Shown in pieces: positions 54,955 through 63,471 of a stretch of DNA of 64,000 nt (position 1 is the first letter of the stretch; every line of letters begins with the position of its first letter). The stretch spans positions 2,214,001 through 2,278,000 of the forward strand of contig NZ_CP096972.1 in assembly GCF_024758725.1 (NCBI RefSeq). The letters run 5' to 3'. The position numbers and the translations under genes are program-made. Below the pieces are notes generated by a model. It searched no databases. It was not told the origin of the DNA and saw nothing but the letters and a program-made list of their open reading frames with translations. This stretch comes from Sphingomonas sp. SUN039 (GTDB taxonomy: Bacteria > Pseudomonadota > Alphaproteobacteria > Sphingomonadales > Sphingomonadaceae).

Positions 54955-54986
54955 ATAATAAAAGGGCCGCCCCTTTCGGGACGGCC
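54955..54986 (-). terminator. Rho-independent terminator of the plcP-agt-like operon
   Basis: On the minus strand GGCCGTCCC-GAAA-GGGGCGGCC forms a 9-bp stem (one G-T pair) on a GAAA tetraloop and is followed by CTTTTATTAT. It lies 45 bases after the glycosyltransferase stop and before trcR. Confidence 0.85.
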
Positions 54987-55030
54987 TAATCGCTGAAGGG
55001 CTTAGTCCGAAGCGCCGTAGAGGGCAAGCG

Positions 55031-56056
55031 TTACGCGGCGTGGGCCAGCGGGGGGATGGCGGGCACCAGCGCCGAGACGAACTGTGCGGCACTTGCACCC
55101 CAAGTGTAGGTCCGCCCGTAATAGGCACAATCGCCGCGGTCGCGGGTCAGCGCCGCTGTAATCGCCGCGTCGAGACTTTCGTCGAGCGCACCGGTTGCGG
55201 GCGTCACGATGTCGATGGGGCCGCTAACCGGGAATGCCGCCACCGGGGTTCCCGAAACCAGCGCCTCGATCATCACCAGCCCGAAGGTGTCGGTGCGGCT
55301 GGGAAACACGAACACATCCGCCCCCGCGTAACTGCCCGCCAATTCTTCGCCGGACAACGCGCCGAGGAATACGGCATCGGGGTATTGCGCGGCAAGCATC
55401 GCCCGCGCCGGTCCGTCGCCGACGACGACCTTGGTGCCGGGATGCGACGAAGCCAGGAACGCTTCGATATTCTTTTCGATCGCGACCCGTCCGACATAGA
55501 GCTGGATCGGGCGCGGCAGGCTGGCAAAGGCGGGGTGCGGCGAGGCATCGGTCGAGAAGGCGTCGAGATCGACGCCCCGGCTCCAGTGCATTGAGTGCCC
55601 GATCCCGTGGCCGCGCAGCCCGTCGCGCACCGAGGGCGTCGAGACCAGCACCGCGCTCGACGCGGCATGGAACCAGCGGAAATACGGCCAGACCCATTCG
55701 GCATCGATGCCGGTGCGCGCCGCGAAATAATCGGGGAATTGCGTGTGGTAAGCGGTGGTGAATGCCCACCCCTGCCGCACCAGCCAGCGTCGTGCGGCGA
55801 GGCAAAGCGGTCCCTCGGTCGACAGATGCACCGCGTCGGGCGCGAACGCCGCCAGCCGCCCGCCGACCCAGGCCGCACGGGTCAGCGCCAGCCGGATTTC
55901 GGGATAGGTCGGGCATGGCAGGTTCGGGTATAGATCGGGCGAGACGACCAGCACCTCGTGCCCCTTCGCCTCCAGCTCGGCTTTGGTCGCTTTCAGCGTG
56001 CGAACGACGCCGTTAACCTGCGGCTCCCATGCATCGGTAACGATGGCGATACGCAT
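55031..56056 (-). CDS. GT4 family glycosyltransferase, Agt-like (glycolipid synthesis)
   Basis: A 341-residue GT-B enzyme: VTDAWEPQVNGVVRTLKATK (residues ~6-25), DAVHLSTEGPLCLAARRWL, TAYHTQFPDYFAARTGI, LYVGRVAIEKNIEAFLASSH and the donor-binding FPSRTDTFGLVMIEALVSG. This pattern is seen in the alphaproteobacterial Agt-type enzymes that add hexose or glucuronic acid to diacylglycerol. It lies 11 bases downstream of a metallophosphoesterase like PlcP. Together such a pair replaces phospholipids with glycolipids when phosphate is scarce. The assignment rests on pairing plus family; other lipid or mannosyl transferase roles remain possible. Confidence 0.85.
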   Translation of the reverse strand: MRIAIVTDAWEPQVNGVVRTLKATKAELEAKGHEVLVVSPDLYPNLPCPTYPEIRLALTRAAWVGGRLAAFAPDAVHLSTEGPLCLAARRWLVRQGWAFTTAYHTQFPDYFAARTGIDAEWVWPYFRWFHAASSAVLVSTPSVRDGLRGHGIGHSMHWSRGVDLDAFSTDASPHPAFASLPRPIQLYVGRVAIEKNIEAFLASSHPGTKVVVGDGPARAMLAAQYPDAVFLGALSGEELAGSYAGADVFVFPSRTDTFGLVMIEALVSGTPVAAFPVSGPIDIVTPATGALDESLDAAITAALTRDRGDCAYYGRTYTWGASAAQFVSALVPAIPPLAHAA

Positions 56057-56067
56057 GGGGAAACTCC

Positions 56068-56940
56068 CTAAGCAGCGATCTTCAGCACCGGGCGCGATGC
56101 ATCGCGCTTCGCCATTTCCTCGACCCAGTGGAGGATTTCCATCCGCCCGTCGAAATGTTCGACCAACGCGGTGCAGCCCTCCACCCAGTCGCCGTCGTTG
56201 TAATATTCGACCCCCGCGAGCGGTCGGAATTCGGCGTGGTGGATATGGCCGCAGACCACCCCGTCGACCCCGCGCCGCGCGGCCTCTGCGGCAACGGTGT
56301 GCTCGAACTGCGAGATAACCTCGACGGCGTTCTTGACCTTTTGCTTGGCGACCTTCGAGAACGACCAATAGGGCTTGCCGAGCCGCGCACGAACCCAGTT
56401 CACACCGTGGTTGATCCGCATCATCAAATGGTAGAGCTGGTCGCCGAAGAACGCGATCCAGCGGTGGCCGAGCAGGATCGCGTCGAACTCGTCGCCATGT
56501 GCGACAAGCAATGTGCGCCCGTCCGCCGTCTCGTGGATCGCCTGCCGCTTGATCTCCACGCCGCCGAAATTCAGTCCCGCATATTGGCGGAACATTTCGT
56601 CGTGGTTTCCCGGCACATAGACGACGCGGGTGCCGCGCTTGGCGCGCTTCATGATCCGCCAGATGATATCGTTGTGGGTATCGGGCCAGTAGAATTTCTT
56701 CTTCAGCCGCCACCCGTCGATAATGTCGCCGACGAGGTACATCGTCTCGCTGTCGGTCGAATCGAGGAAATCGATCAGCAAATCGGCGGCACAACCGCGC
56801 GTGCCGAGGTGGACGTCGCTGATCCAGATCGTGCGGAACCGCCGCCGCCCGCGCTGGCCTTCCGGCTCGGGGATCGTCGGCTCGGACGCGGAAAACTCGT
56901 GGATATCGGCATCGAAGGGCAGGCGTGTAATCGCGTCCAT
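56068..56940 (-). CDS. Metallophosphoesterase, PlcP-like (LpxH superfamily)
   Basis: A 290-residue calcineurin-like phosphoesterase without signal peptide. Metal-site motifs: WISDVHLGTRG (residues ~39-49), LVGDIIDGW, YVPGNHDEM, LLVAHGDEFDAI and VCGHIHHAEF. It is often annotated as UDP-2,3-diacylglucosamine diphosphatase, but LpxH proteins are shorter and the C-terminal part here (LVEHFDGRMEILHWVEE) is shared with alphaproteobacterial PlcP phospholipase C, which degrades phospholipids under phosphate limitation. The adjacent Agt-like glycosyltransferase favours PlcP. A Pho-box-like sequence lies 40-60 bases upstream of the start. Confidence 0.85.
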   Translation of the reverse strand: MDAITRLPFDADIHEFSASEPTIPEPEGQRGRRRFRTIWISDVHLGTRGCAADLLIDFLDSTDSETMYLVGDIIDGWRLKKKFYWPDTHNDIIWRIMKRAKRGTRVVYVPGNHDEMFRQYAGLNFGGVEIKRQAIHETADGRTLLVAHGDEFDAILLGHRWIAFFGDQLYHLMMRINHGVNWVRARLGKPYWSFSKVAKQKVKNAVEVISQFEHTVAAEAARRGVDGVVCGHIHHAEFRPLAGVEYYNDGDWVEGCTALVEHFDGRMEILHWVEEMAKRDASRPVLKIAA

Positions 56941-56981
56941 GGACCGCTCCCTAGGCGATTTCGGGGCTGTGTTCCACCGCC

Positions 56982-57002
56982 TATGAATCGGATTTGTTAC
57001 AG
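56982..57002 (-). promoter_or_regulatory. Candidate Pho box upstream of the plcP-like gene
   Basis: On the minus strand CTGTAACAAATCCGATTCAT contains a good first Pho-box half-site (CTGTAAC-AAAT) and a degenerate second half (CGATTCAT for CTGTCAT). Spacing of about 11 bases between half-site starts is right. The weak second half keeps confidence low. Confidence 0.35.
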
Positions 57003-57015
57003 CTTGCCGCCATTC

Positions 57016-57636
57016 TTATGCCGTTATCGTGACATGCCCCGGTTGCGCCGCGACGCGCGCCAGCCATGCCTCGACGGCGGGATAGCGCGACAGCTTGAAC
57101 CCGCCCTCTCCGGCCACATGGGTATAGGCATAAAGGCAGATATCGGCGAGCGTCATCCCACCGCCAACGAACCAGTCCTGCGCCGCCAGATGCCGGTCCA
57201 TCAGGCACAGCGCGGCCTCCCCTGCCATCCATTTGCTTTCGAGCTGGGCGCGCTGGCCGTCGTTCAGCTTGTCCTCGCCCAGAAACGCGCGCCAGAAGCG
57301 CAGGGTCGCGACATTGGGCTCGTGGTTATATTGTTCCCAGCACATCCAGCGCAGCACATCGGCGCGCCCGAAGCGGTCCTCCGGCATCAGCGCCGTCCCC
57401 TCGGCCAGATACCAGCAGGCGGCATTGCTTTCGGGCAGCAACTTGTCGCCGATCTGCAGCACCGGAATGCGCCCGTTGGCGTTGACACTCGCCAGAAATT
57501 CCGGCGTCCGCGTTTCGCCCTTCATAATGTCGTACTCGCGCCGCTCGATAGGCAGGCCGAGCGACGCGGCAGTCAGGCGGATTTTGTAGCAATTCCCCGA
57601 CTGGGCATATTCGTGAAGGATCAGTTGGTCGGTCAT
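57016..57636 (-). CDS. Glutathione S-transferase family protein
   Basis: A 206-residue two-domain GST. The N-terminal thioredoxin-like domain holds YAQSGNCYKIRLTAASLGLP (residues ~10-29), IPVLQIGDKLLPESNAACWY with the glutathione-binding ES pair, and the helical domain holds RWMCWEQYNHEPNVATLRFW and the N-capping box MTLADICLYAYTHVA. The substrate is unknown; the sequence group is common in alphaproteobacteria. It is upstream of the plcP-like gene on the same strand with a 75-base gap and divergent from the restriction gene. Confidence 0.9.
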   Translation of the reverse strand: MTDQLILHEYAQSGNCYKIRLTAASLGLPIERREYDIMKGETRTPEFLASVNANGRIPVLQIGDKLLPESNAACWYLAEGTALMPEDRFGRADVLRWMCWEQYNHEPNVATLRFWRAFLGEDKLNDGQRAQLESKWMAGEAALCLMDRHLAAQDWFVGGGMTLADICLYAYTHVAGEGGFKLSRYPAVEAWLARVAAQPGHVTITA

Positions 57637-57710
57637 GGTCGCCTGCGCCCCCCCGCGGATTCGGTCGAAACGAGGTGTTCATTACCCGCAATCGCGCTAA
57701 GCGACCAGTG

Positions 57711-60707
57711 ATGACCCCGAACGATTTCATCCGCAAATGGCGCAATGCCGAACTGAAGGAGCGCAGCGCCAGCCAGAGCCATTTCAACGACCTGTGCGCG
57801 CTGCTCGGCATCCTCGATCCCGTCAGTGCGGACCCCACCGGCGACTGGTTTACCTTCGAAAAAGGGGCGACCAAAACCGGCGGTGGCAACGGCTGGGCCG
57901 ACGTGTGGCGCAAGGGCTGCTTTGCGTGGGAGTATAAGGGCCGCCACGCCAACCTCGACAAGGCGTTGTCGCAACTGCTGCAATATCAGGCCGCGCTCGA
58001 AAATCCGCCGCTGCTGATCGTCAGCGACATGGACCGGATTATCGTCCGGACCAATTTCACCAACACCGTGCAGGAAAAGCACGATTTCGAACTCGAGGAC
58101 CTGCGCGACGGCGACACGCGCGAGCGGCTGAAGCGCGCGTTTACCGATCCCGATGCGTTCAAGCCGTCGCAGACGCGCACTGCGCTGACCGAGGAGACCG
58201 CGCGCGAGTTCGCGGGGCTGGCCCAACGCCTGCGCGACCGGGGCCATGATGCGGGGGCCGTCGCGCATTTCGTCAACCAGCTCGTCTTCTGCATGTTTGC
58301 CGAGGATTCGGCGCTGCTGCCCGACAATATGTTCACCGACATGCTGCAATTGTGCCGGTTCGAATGGGACTTGTTTCCCGACCACGCGCGCACCCTGTTT
58401 GCGGCGATGGCGGACAAGGGCGGCAAGGTCGGGTTCAAGCGCATCGAATGGTTCAACGGCGGGCTGTTCGAGGGGGCAGAGTCCGGTGGGGCGGACCCGC
58501 TGCCGCTGACCGAGGACGATGTCGAGCAGCTGGCCAAGGCGGCGAAGCGCGACTGGTCGCAGATCGACCCGTCGATCCTCGGCACCTTGTTCGAACGCGG
58601 CCTCGACCCCGCCAAGCGCAGCCAGCTGGGCGCGCATTATACCGACCGGGCCAAGATCGACCTGATCGTGCGGCCCGTCATTGTCGAGCCGCTGGAGGCC
58701 GAATGGGCCGATGCGCTGGGACGCATGACCGCGCTGGTCGACAGCGCCCCCAAACGCACCGCCGAACGACTGTTGTCCCCGGCCGAAAAGCGCAAGGCCG
58801 ACAAATTGCATGCCGAGGCCGAGGCGATCCACAGCGCGTTTATCGAGCGGCTGGCGGCATTCCGCGTGCTCGACCCGGCCTGCGGGTCGGGCAATTTCCT
58901 CTATGTCGCCTTGAGGGCGCTCAAGGATATCGAGCACCGCGCGAACCTGGATGCCGAGGCGCTGGGGCTGCCGCGCGGCTTCCCGCGTGTCGGCCCCGAA
59001 TGCGTGTTGGGGATCGAACTCAATCCCTATGCGGCGGAACTGGCGCGGGTCAGCGTGTGGATCGGCGAAATCCAGTGGATGCGCCGCAACGGGTTCGACG
59101 TGGCGAAGAACCCGATCCTTCGCCCGCTGGAAACGATCGAGTGTCGCGATGCGGTGCTGAACGCCGACGGGACGCGCGCGGAGTGGCCGAGCGCGGACGT
59201 GGTCGTGGGGAACCCGCCGTTTTTGGGCAACAAGAAGATGATCGGCGAGCTGGGCGAGAACTATGCGGTCGCGCTCCGTAAGGCTTGGCCGGAGGTGCCG
59301 GGTGGCGTCGATCTGGTTTGCTACTGGTTCGCCAAAGCTTGGTCGATGATCGTGTCGGAACAGATTCGGCGCGCAGGTTTAGTTTCGACGAACAGCATTC
59401 GGGGCGGTGCCAATCGGGAAGTACTCAAACCGATCGTCGATCAAGGCCGTATTTTCGATGCGTGGAGCGATGAGGGCTGGACCGTTGAAGGGGCAGCCGT
59501 ACGGGTCTCTCTGATCGCCTTCGAGCGAGGAGCCGAAGGCAGCCTAGGCCCGCATCAAGTGCGGGCTGACGATGAGAGTTTAGAGCCGAAATATCCAACC
59601 CGTCGCCCCGTGCTTGACACGGGGTTAGGCTTTTTTCGTCAGCCGATGCTTAACGGTCGACCTGTTGAGCAAATCCATGCCGATTTGACCGGGGGGATGG
59701 ACGTAGTTGATTTGACACGCGCTCAGCGGCTTCCTGAAAATTCGGCACGATGCTTCGAGGGATTGAAGAAATACGGTGCGTTTGATGTGCCCGGTTCGAT
59801 CGCGCGCGCTTGGCTTCAACTGCCGGTAAACGTGAACGGGAGGCCAAACGCCGACGTCTTATTCCCGTGGATCATCGCGAAAGACATCGTGCGCCGACCA
59901 TCGGATCGCTGGGCAATAGATTTTGCAACATCTTCGGAAATTGAGGCTGCACAATACGAGCAACCGTTTCAGCATGCTTTGGCGCACGTTCAACCGATCC
60001 GAGCGCGCGACCGTAACGAGCGCACCCGCGAGCAATGGTGGCGCTACGAACGCCCGCGTCCCGAGCTTCGCAAGTCGTTTGAAGGACTACAGCGATACAT
60101 CGCAACGCCTGTCGTCTCAAAACACCGCATCTTTGTTTGGCTCTCCAACTTCGCAAGGCCATCCAACCTGCTCGACGCCATCGCCCGCGACGACGACACG
60201 ACCTTCGGCATCCTCCATTCGCGATTCCACGAACTCTGGTCGCTGCGGATGGGGACTTTCCTCGGCGTCGGCAACGACCCGCGCTATACGCCCTCGACCA
60301 CGTTCGAGACCTTCCCCTTCCCCGAAGGCCTGACCCCCGACATCCCCGCCGCCAACTATGCGAACGACCCCCGCGCACAGGCCATCGCCGCTGCCGCCGC
60401 GACGCTCAACGAGCTGCGCGAGAACTGGCTGAACCCCGCCGACCTGATCGTGCGCGAACCCGAAGTCGTGCCGGGCTATCCCGACCGCATCCTGCCCCGC
60501 GACGACGATGCGGCGAAGGAGCTGAAAAAGCGCACGCTGACCAACCTCTACAACGCACGCCCGGTATGGCTGGCGAACGCGCACGCCACGCTCGATGCCG
60601 CCGTCGCCGATGCCTATGGCTGGGGCGCGGCGTGGGCGCTCGGCATGAGCGACGACGACATCCTGTCGCACCTGTTCGCGCTGAACCAGGCGCGGAGCGG
60701 GAGATAA
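57711..60707 (+). CDS. MmeI-like type IIG restriction-modification enzyme
   Basis: A 998-residue single-chain enzyme starting at ATG 57711. Order: nuclease domain with the MmeI D-x9-E-x-K site in DVWRKGCFAWEYKG (residues ~63-76), helical spacer (~130-340), N6-adenine methyltransferase with motif I VLDPACGSGNFLYVALRAL (~385-403) and motif IV VVVGNPPFLGNK (~499-510), then a target-recognition region and C-terminal helices. Such enzymes methylate one strand and cut ~20 bases away. All catalytic residues are intact. From ~59300 to ~60180 G+C falls (32 of 60 bases at 59941-60000 against 46 of 60 at 60361-60420), and an in-frame REP pair interrupts residues ~611-640. No separate methylase or specificity gene is nearby. 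Confidence 0.9.
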   Translation: MTPNDFIRKWRNAELKERSASQSHFNDLCALLGILDPVSADPTGDWFTFEKGATKTGGGNGWADVWRKGCFAWEYKGRHANLDKALSQLLQYQAALENPPLLIVSDMDRIIVRTNFTNTVQEKHDFELEDLRDGDTRERLKRAFTDPDAFKPSQTRTALTEETAREFAGLAQRLRDRGHDAGAVAHFVNQLVFCMFAEDSALLPDNMFTDMLQLCRFEWDLFPDHARTLFAAMADKGGKVGFKRIEWFNGGLFEGAESGGADPLPLTEDDVEQLAKAAKRDWSQIDPSILGTLFERGLDPAKRSQLGAHYTDRAKIDLIVRPVIVEPLEAEWADALGRMTALVDSAPKRTAERLLSPAEKRKADKLHAEAEAIHSAFIERLAAFRVLDPACGSGNFLYVALRALKDIEHRANLDAEALGLPRGFPRVGPECVLGIELNPYAAELARVSVWIGEIQWMRRNGFDVAKNPILRPLETIECRDAVLNADGTRAEWPSADVVVGNPPFLGNKKMIGELGENYAVALRKAWPEVPGGVDLVCYWFAKAWSMIVSEQIRRAGLVSTNSIRGGANREVLKPIVDQGRIFDAWSDEGWTVEGAAVRVSLIAFERGAEGSLGPHQVRADDESLEPKYPTRRPVLDTGLGFFRQPMLNGRPVEQIHADLTGGMDVVDLTRAQRLPENSARCFEGLKKYGAFDVPGSIARAWLQLPVNVNGRPNADVLFPWIIAKDIVRRPSDRWAIDFATSSEIEAAQYEQPFQHALAHVQPIRARDRNERTREQWWRYERPRPELRKSFEGLQRYIATPVVSKHRIFVWLSNFARPSNLLDAIARDDDTTFGILHSRFHELWSLRMGTFLGVGNDPRYTPSTTFETFPFPEGLTPDIPAANYANDPRAQAIAAAAATLNELRENWLNPADLIVREPEVVPGYPDRILPRDDDAAKELKKRTLTNLYNARPVWLANAHATLDAAVADAYGWGAAWALGMSDDDILSHLFALNQARSGR
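59541..59631. repeat. REP-like inverted pair inside the restriction-modification gene
   Basis: Two copies of the palindromic unit also seen at 5677-5763, here pointing towards each other. The left copy (from 59541) reads AGCCTAGGCCCGCATCAAGT then GCGGGCTGACG. The right copy (to 59631) is the reverse complement of AGCCTAACCCCGTGTCAAGC with ACGGGGCGACG. Both stay open in the gene's frame and contribute residues such as GPHQVRADDES and RRPVLDTGLGFF. Confidence 0.85.
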
Positions 60708-60869
60708 GTCCTCCCCAGCGAAGCGCAGGGGAGGTGGCGCGACAGCGCCGGAGGGGCGCGAGCGCAGCGAGCGGCGGTGTCTCCAACCGAAACACCGTCC
60801 GCCGCTGAACGCGGCGGCCCCTCCGCCCTGCGGGCACCTCCCCTGCGGCCTGCGGCCTGGGGAGGACTT
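60708..60869. repeat. Long G+C-rich inverted repeat element (~160 bases)
   Basis: The gap between the restriction gene and the ABC-F gene is almost wholly one imperfect palindrome. Left arm: GTCCTCCCCA, then CAGGGGAGGTG, then CGGAGGGGC; right arm: the complements in reverse order, ending TGGGGAGGAC. A central GGCGGTG/CACCGTC stem completes it. It resembles the long palindromic repeats of sphingomonads (MITE-like, no ORF). It directly abuts the restriction gene's stop. Confidence 0.75.
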
Positions 60870-60919
60870 GGCGACACGCCCTCTCGCACTTGCAGCATTT
60901 CCCTGCTACCGGCCCTGCC

Positions 60920-62782
60920 ATGCTCAACATCAACGGCATCACCGTGCGCCTTGGCGGGCGCACCATTCTCGACCGTGCGACCGCCGCACTGCCGACGGGC
61001 GCGCGCGTTGGGCTGATCGGGCGCAACGGGGCGGGCAAGACCACGTTGATGAAAGTCATCACCGGCCACTACGACCCCGATGAGGGCGGCATCGACATCC
61101 CGCGCAAATCGCGCATCGGCTATATCGCGCAGGAAGCGCCGTCGGGCACGACCACCCCGTTCGAAACCGTACTCGCCGCCGATACTGAGCGCGCGGCGCT
61201 GATGGTCGAGGAAGAGCACACCGACGATCACCACCGCATCGCCGAAATCCATGAAAGACTGATCGCCATCGACGCGCATGCCGCGCCTGCACGCGCCGCG
61301 CGTATCCTCGTCGGGCTGGGTTTCGACGAGGAGATGCAGCACCGCCCTCTCGACAGCTATTCGGGCGGCTGGAAGATGCGCGTCGCGCTCGCCGCACTGC
61401 TGTTCAGCGAACCCGACCTGCTGCTGCTCGACGAACCGTCGAACCACCTCGATCTTGAAGCGACCTTGTGGCTCGAAAATTTCCTTAAAAGCTACCGCGC
61501 GACGATGGTCGTCATCAGCCACGAACGCGACTTGCTCAATAATGTCGTCGACCACATCCTCCATCTGGAAGGCGGCAAGACCACGCTCTACGTCGGCGGT
61601 TACGACGCATTCGAGCGGCAGCGCGCCGAGCGGCTGGCGCAACTGGCATCGGCCCGCGCGGCGCAGGATAAGCAACGCGAGAAATTGCAGGACTATATCG
61701 CCCGCAACTCCGCTCGCGCCTCAACCGCCAAACAGGCCCAGTCGCGGCAAAAGGCGTTGGCGAAGATGCAGCCGATTGCCGAGGTTGCCAACGATCCGAC
61801 GCTGTCGTTCGATTTTCCCAGCCCCGACGAACTGAAGCCGCCTTTGGTCACCCTCGACATGGCAGCGGTCGGCTACACCGAAAACAAGCCGATCCTCCAG
61901 CGGCTAAACCTGCGCCTCGACCCCGACGACCGGATCGCACTGCTGGGGCGCAACGGCAACGGCAAGACGACGCTTGCCCGCCTGCTCGCGGCGCAGCTCC
62001 CGGCGATGGACGGCGCAATAAACGCGGCGGGCAAGATGCGTGTCGGCTATTTCACGCAATATCAGGTCGAGGAGCTCGACGGCGCCGATACCCCGCTCGA
62101 ACATATGACCCGCGCGATGCGCGGCGAGACGCCTGGCGCGGTGCGCGGGCAGCTGGGGCGCTTCGGCTTTTCAGGCGCGAAAGCAACGACGCAAGTCGGC
62201 AAATTGTCGGGCGGAGAAAAGGCGCGGCTCGCGCTCGCGCTGATCACCCGCGAGGCACCGCATATGCTGATCCTCGACGAACCGACCAACCACCTCGACG
62301 TCGATGCGCGCGAGGCGCTGGTGCAGGCGCTCAACGAGTACGACGGCGCGGTGGTGCTGGTCAGCCACGACCGCCACATGCTCGAACTCACCGCCGACCG
62401 GCTGGTGCTGGTCGATGACGGCACCGCGAAGGAATATGCCGGGACGCTCGACGACTATACCGACATGATTCTGGGCAAGGCGCCCAAGTCCGAGGGCGGC
62501 AAGGGCAACAAGAAGGAAGACCGTAAAGCAGCCGCCGCTGCCCGCGAAAAGGGCACCGCGCTCCGCAACGCCGTCAAGACGGCCGAGAGCGAGATGGCGA
62601 AACTCACCGCAACCCGCAGCGCCATCGAACGCGCGATGTTCGACCCCACCAGCGCCGCGCCCGAACATGCGAAGCTGACGATGACCGACTTGATGAAGCT
62701 GCGTGCCAGCATCGAGGCGAAGCTGGAAGCGGCGGAAGCAGCCTGGGTCAAAGCGAGCGAGGCGCTGGAGATTGTGGGCTAA
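60920..62782 (+). CDS. ABC-F family ATPase (Uup/YheS-like)
   Basis: A 620-residue soluble protein with two ABC cassettes and no membrane domain. Cassette 1: Walker A GRNGAGKTT, signature YSGGWKMRVALAALL, Walker B LLLLDEPSNHLDL. Cassette 2: Walker A GRNGNGKTT, signature LSGGEKARLALALI, Walker B MLILDEPTNHLDV. The linker between cassettes (RAERLAQLASARAAQDKQRE) and the C-terminal helical tail (residues ~525-620) match translation-associated ABC-F proteins that act at the ribosomal E site. The start is MLNINGITVRLGG. The 3' end overlaps the convergent gene by four bases. Confidence 0.93.
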   Translation: MLNINGITVRLGGRTILDRATAALPTGARVGLIGRNGAGKTTLMKVITGHYDPDEGGIDIPRKSRIGYIAQEAPSGTTTPFETVLAADTERAALMVEEEHTDDHHRIAEIHERLIAIDAHAAPARAARILVGLGFDEEMQHRPLDSYSGGWKMRVALAALLFSEPDLLLLDEPSNHLDLEATLWLENFLKSYRATMVVISHERDLLNNVVDHILHLEGGKTTLYVGGYDAFERQRAERLAQLASARAAQDKQREKLQDYIARNSARASTAKQAQSRQKALAKMQPIAEVANDPTLSFDFPSPDELKPPLVTLDMAAVGYTENKPILQRLNLRLDPDDRIALLGRNGNGKTTLARLLAAQLPAMDGAINAAGKMRVGYFTQYQVEELDGADTPLEHMTRAMRGETPGAVRGQLGRFGFSGAKATTQVGKLSGGEKARLALALITREAPHMLILDEPTNHLDVDAREALVQALNEYDGAVVLVSHDRHMLELTADRLVLVDDGTAKEYAGTLDDYTDMILGKAPKSEGGKGNKKEDRKAAAAAREKGTALRNAVKTAESEMAKLTATRSAIERAMFDPTSAAPEHAKLTMTDLMKLRASIEAKLEAAEAAWVKASEALEIVG

Positions 62783-63471
62783 CGCGCCGCCGCGAATTCA
62801 GAATAGTTTGTGCGCGTCGTCATTGTCGCCGCTTTCCCCATCATCGATCCGCTGAATTCGGTTGCGACGCTCGAGGGAACCGGGCGCCCGTCGGGGAGCA
62901 GGCGATAGGTCGAATTTGCAACGAAGCGTTCGAGCTTAGCCACCAGAAACAGCCGCGTCGGCGTGTTCGAGCTAAAGCGGGCCCGTTCGACGAACGGCAC
63001 TTTTCCGGCGATATTTACGACTGCTTCGGCACTTGTGTTGGGCGAGGCGTCGTAGCTGCCCATCTTGATCGTCCCCTTTGGCAGGCTTGCGAACCGATAG
63101 GTGACGCTGGTTGGCGTGGTCGTGATCCGGGTCGCGGGCGCCCCGAACCATTCGGCGATGCGCGCGTAGCTGGGCGGGGGCACGCGCGACGCACGCCTGG
63201 CGTCCTGCTCCATTTGCTTGGGCGTCGGTGGCTTCCCGTCGATCTTCATCAGCGTCCAGGGCTTCCCGACCCCACGCGGATCGTAGCGCGAGACACGCTC
63301 CATCGGCGCCGCCCCGGTGCGCTCGAACCGCATCGTTTGGATGAAGGTAAAGTCGCGCGCGCTGACCGCCTTGGCCCCGGCCAGCACTTGTTGCTGGAGC
63401 GCATCGGCGAACACGGCCTGCGAGACGGGCCACAGTGCAGAAGCGGCAAGCAGCAGGCGAAGCGGCGTCAT
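62779..63471 (-). CDS. Conserved exported protein of unknown function
   Basis: A 230-residue protein with a signal peptide (residues 1-~22, before ADALQQQV). The rest is beta-rich: DFTFIQTMRFERTGAAPMER, GKPWTLMKIDGKPPTPKQME, RLFLVAKLERFVANSTYRLL. The repeated strand pattern and phrases like RTNYSEF recall LolA/LolB-like or lipoprotein-sorting folds, but I cannot assign a family. The ATG overlaps the quinone oxidoreductase stop (ATGA), so it is co-translated with that gene. Confidence 0.75.
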   Translation of the reverse strand: MTPLRLLLAASALWPVSQAVFADALQQQVLAGAKAVSARDFTFIQTMRFERTGAAPMERVSRYDPRGVGKPWTLMKIDGKPPTPKQMEQDARRASRVPPPSYARIAEWFGAPATRITTTPTSVTYRFASLPKGTIKMGSYDASPNTSAEAVVNIAGKVPFVERARFSSNTPTRLFLVAKLERFVANSTYRLLPDGRPVPSSVATEFSGSMMGKAATMTTRTNYSEFAAAR

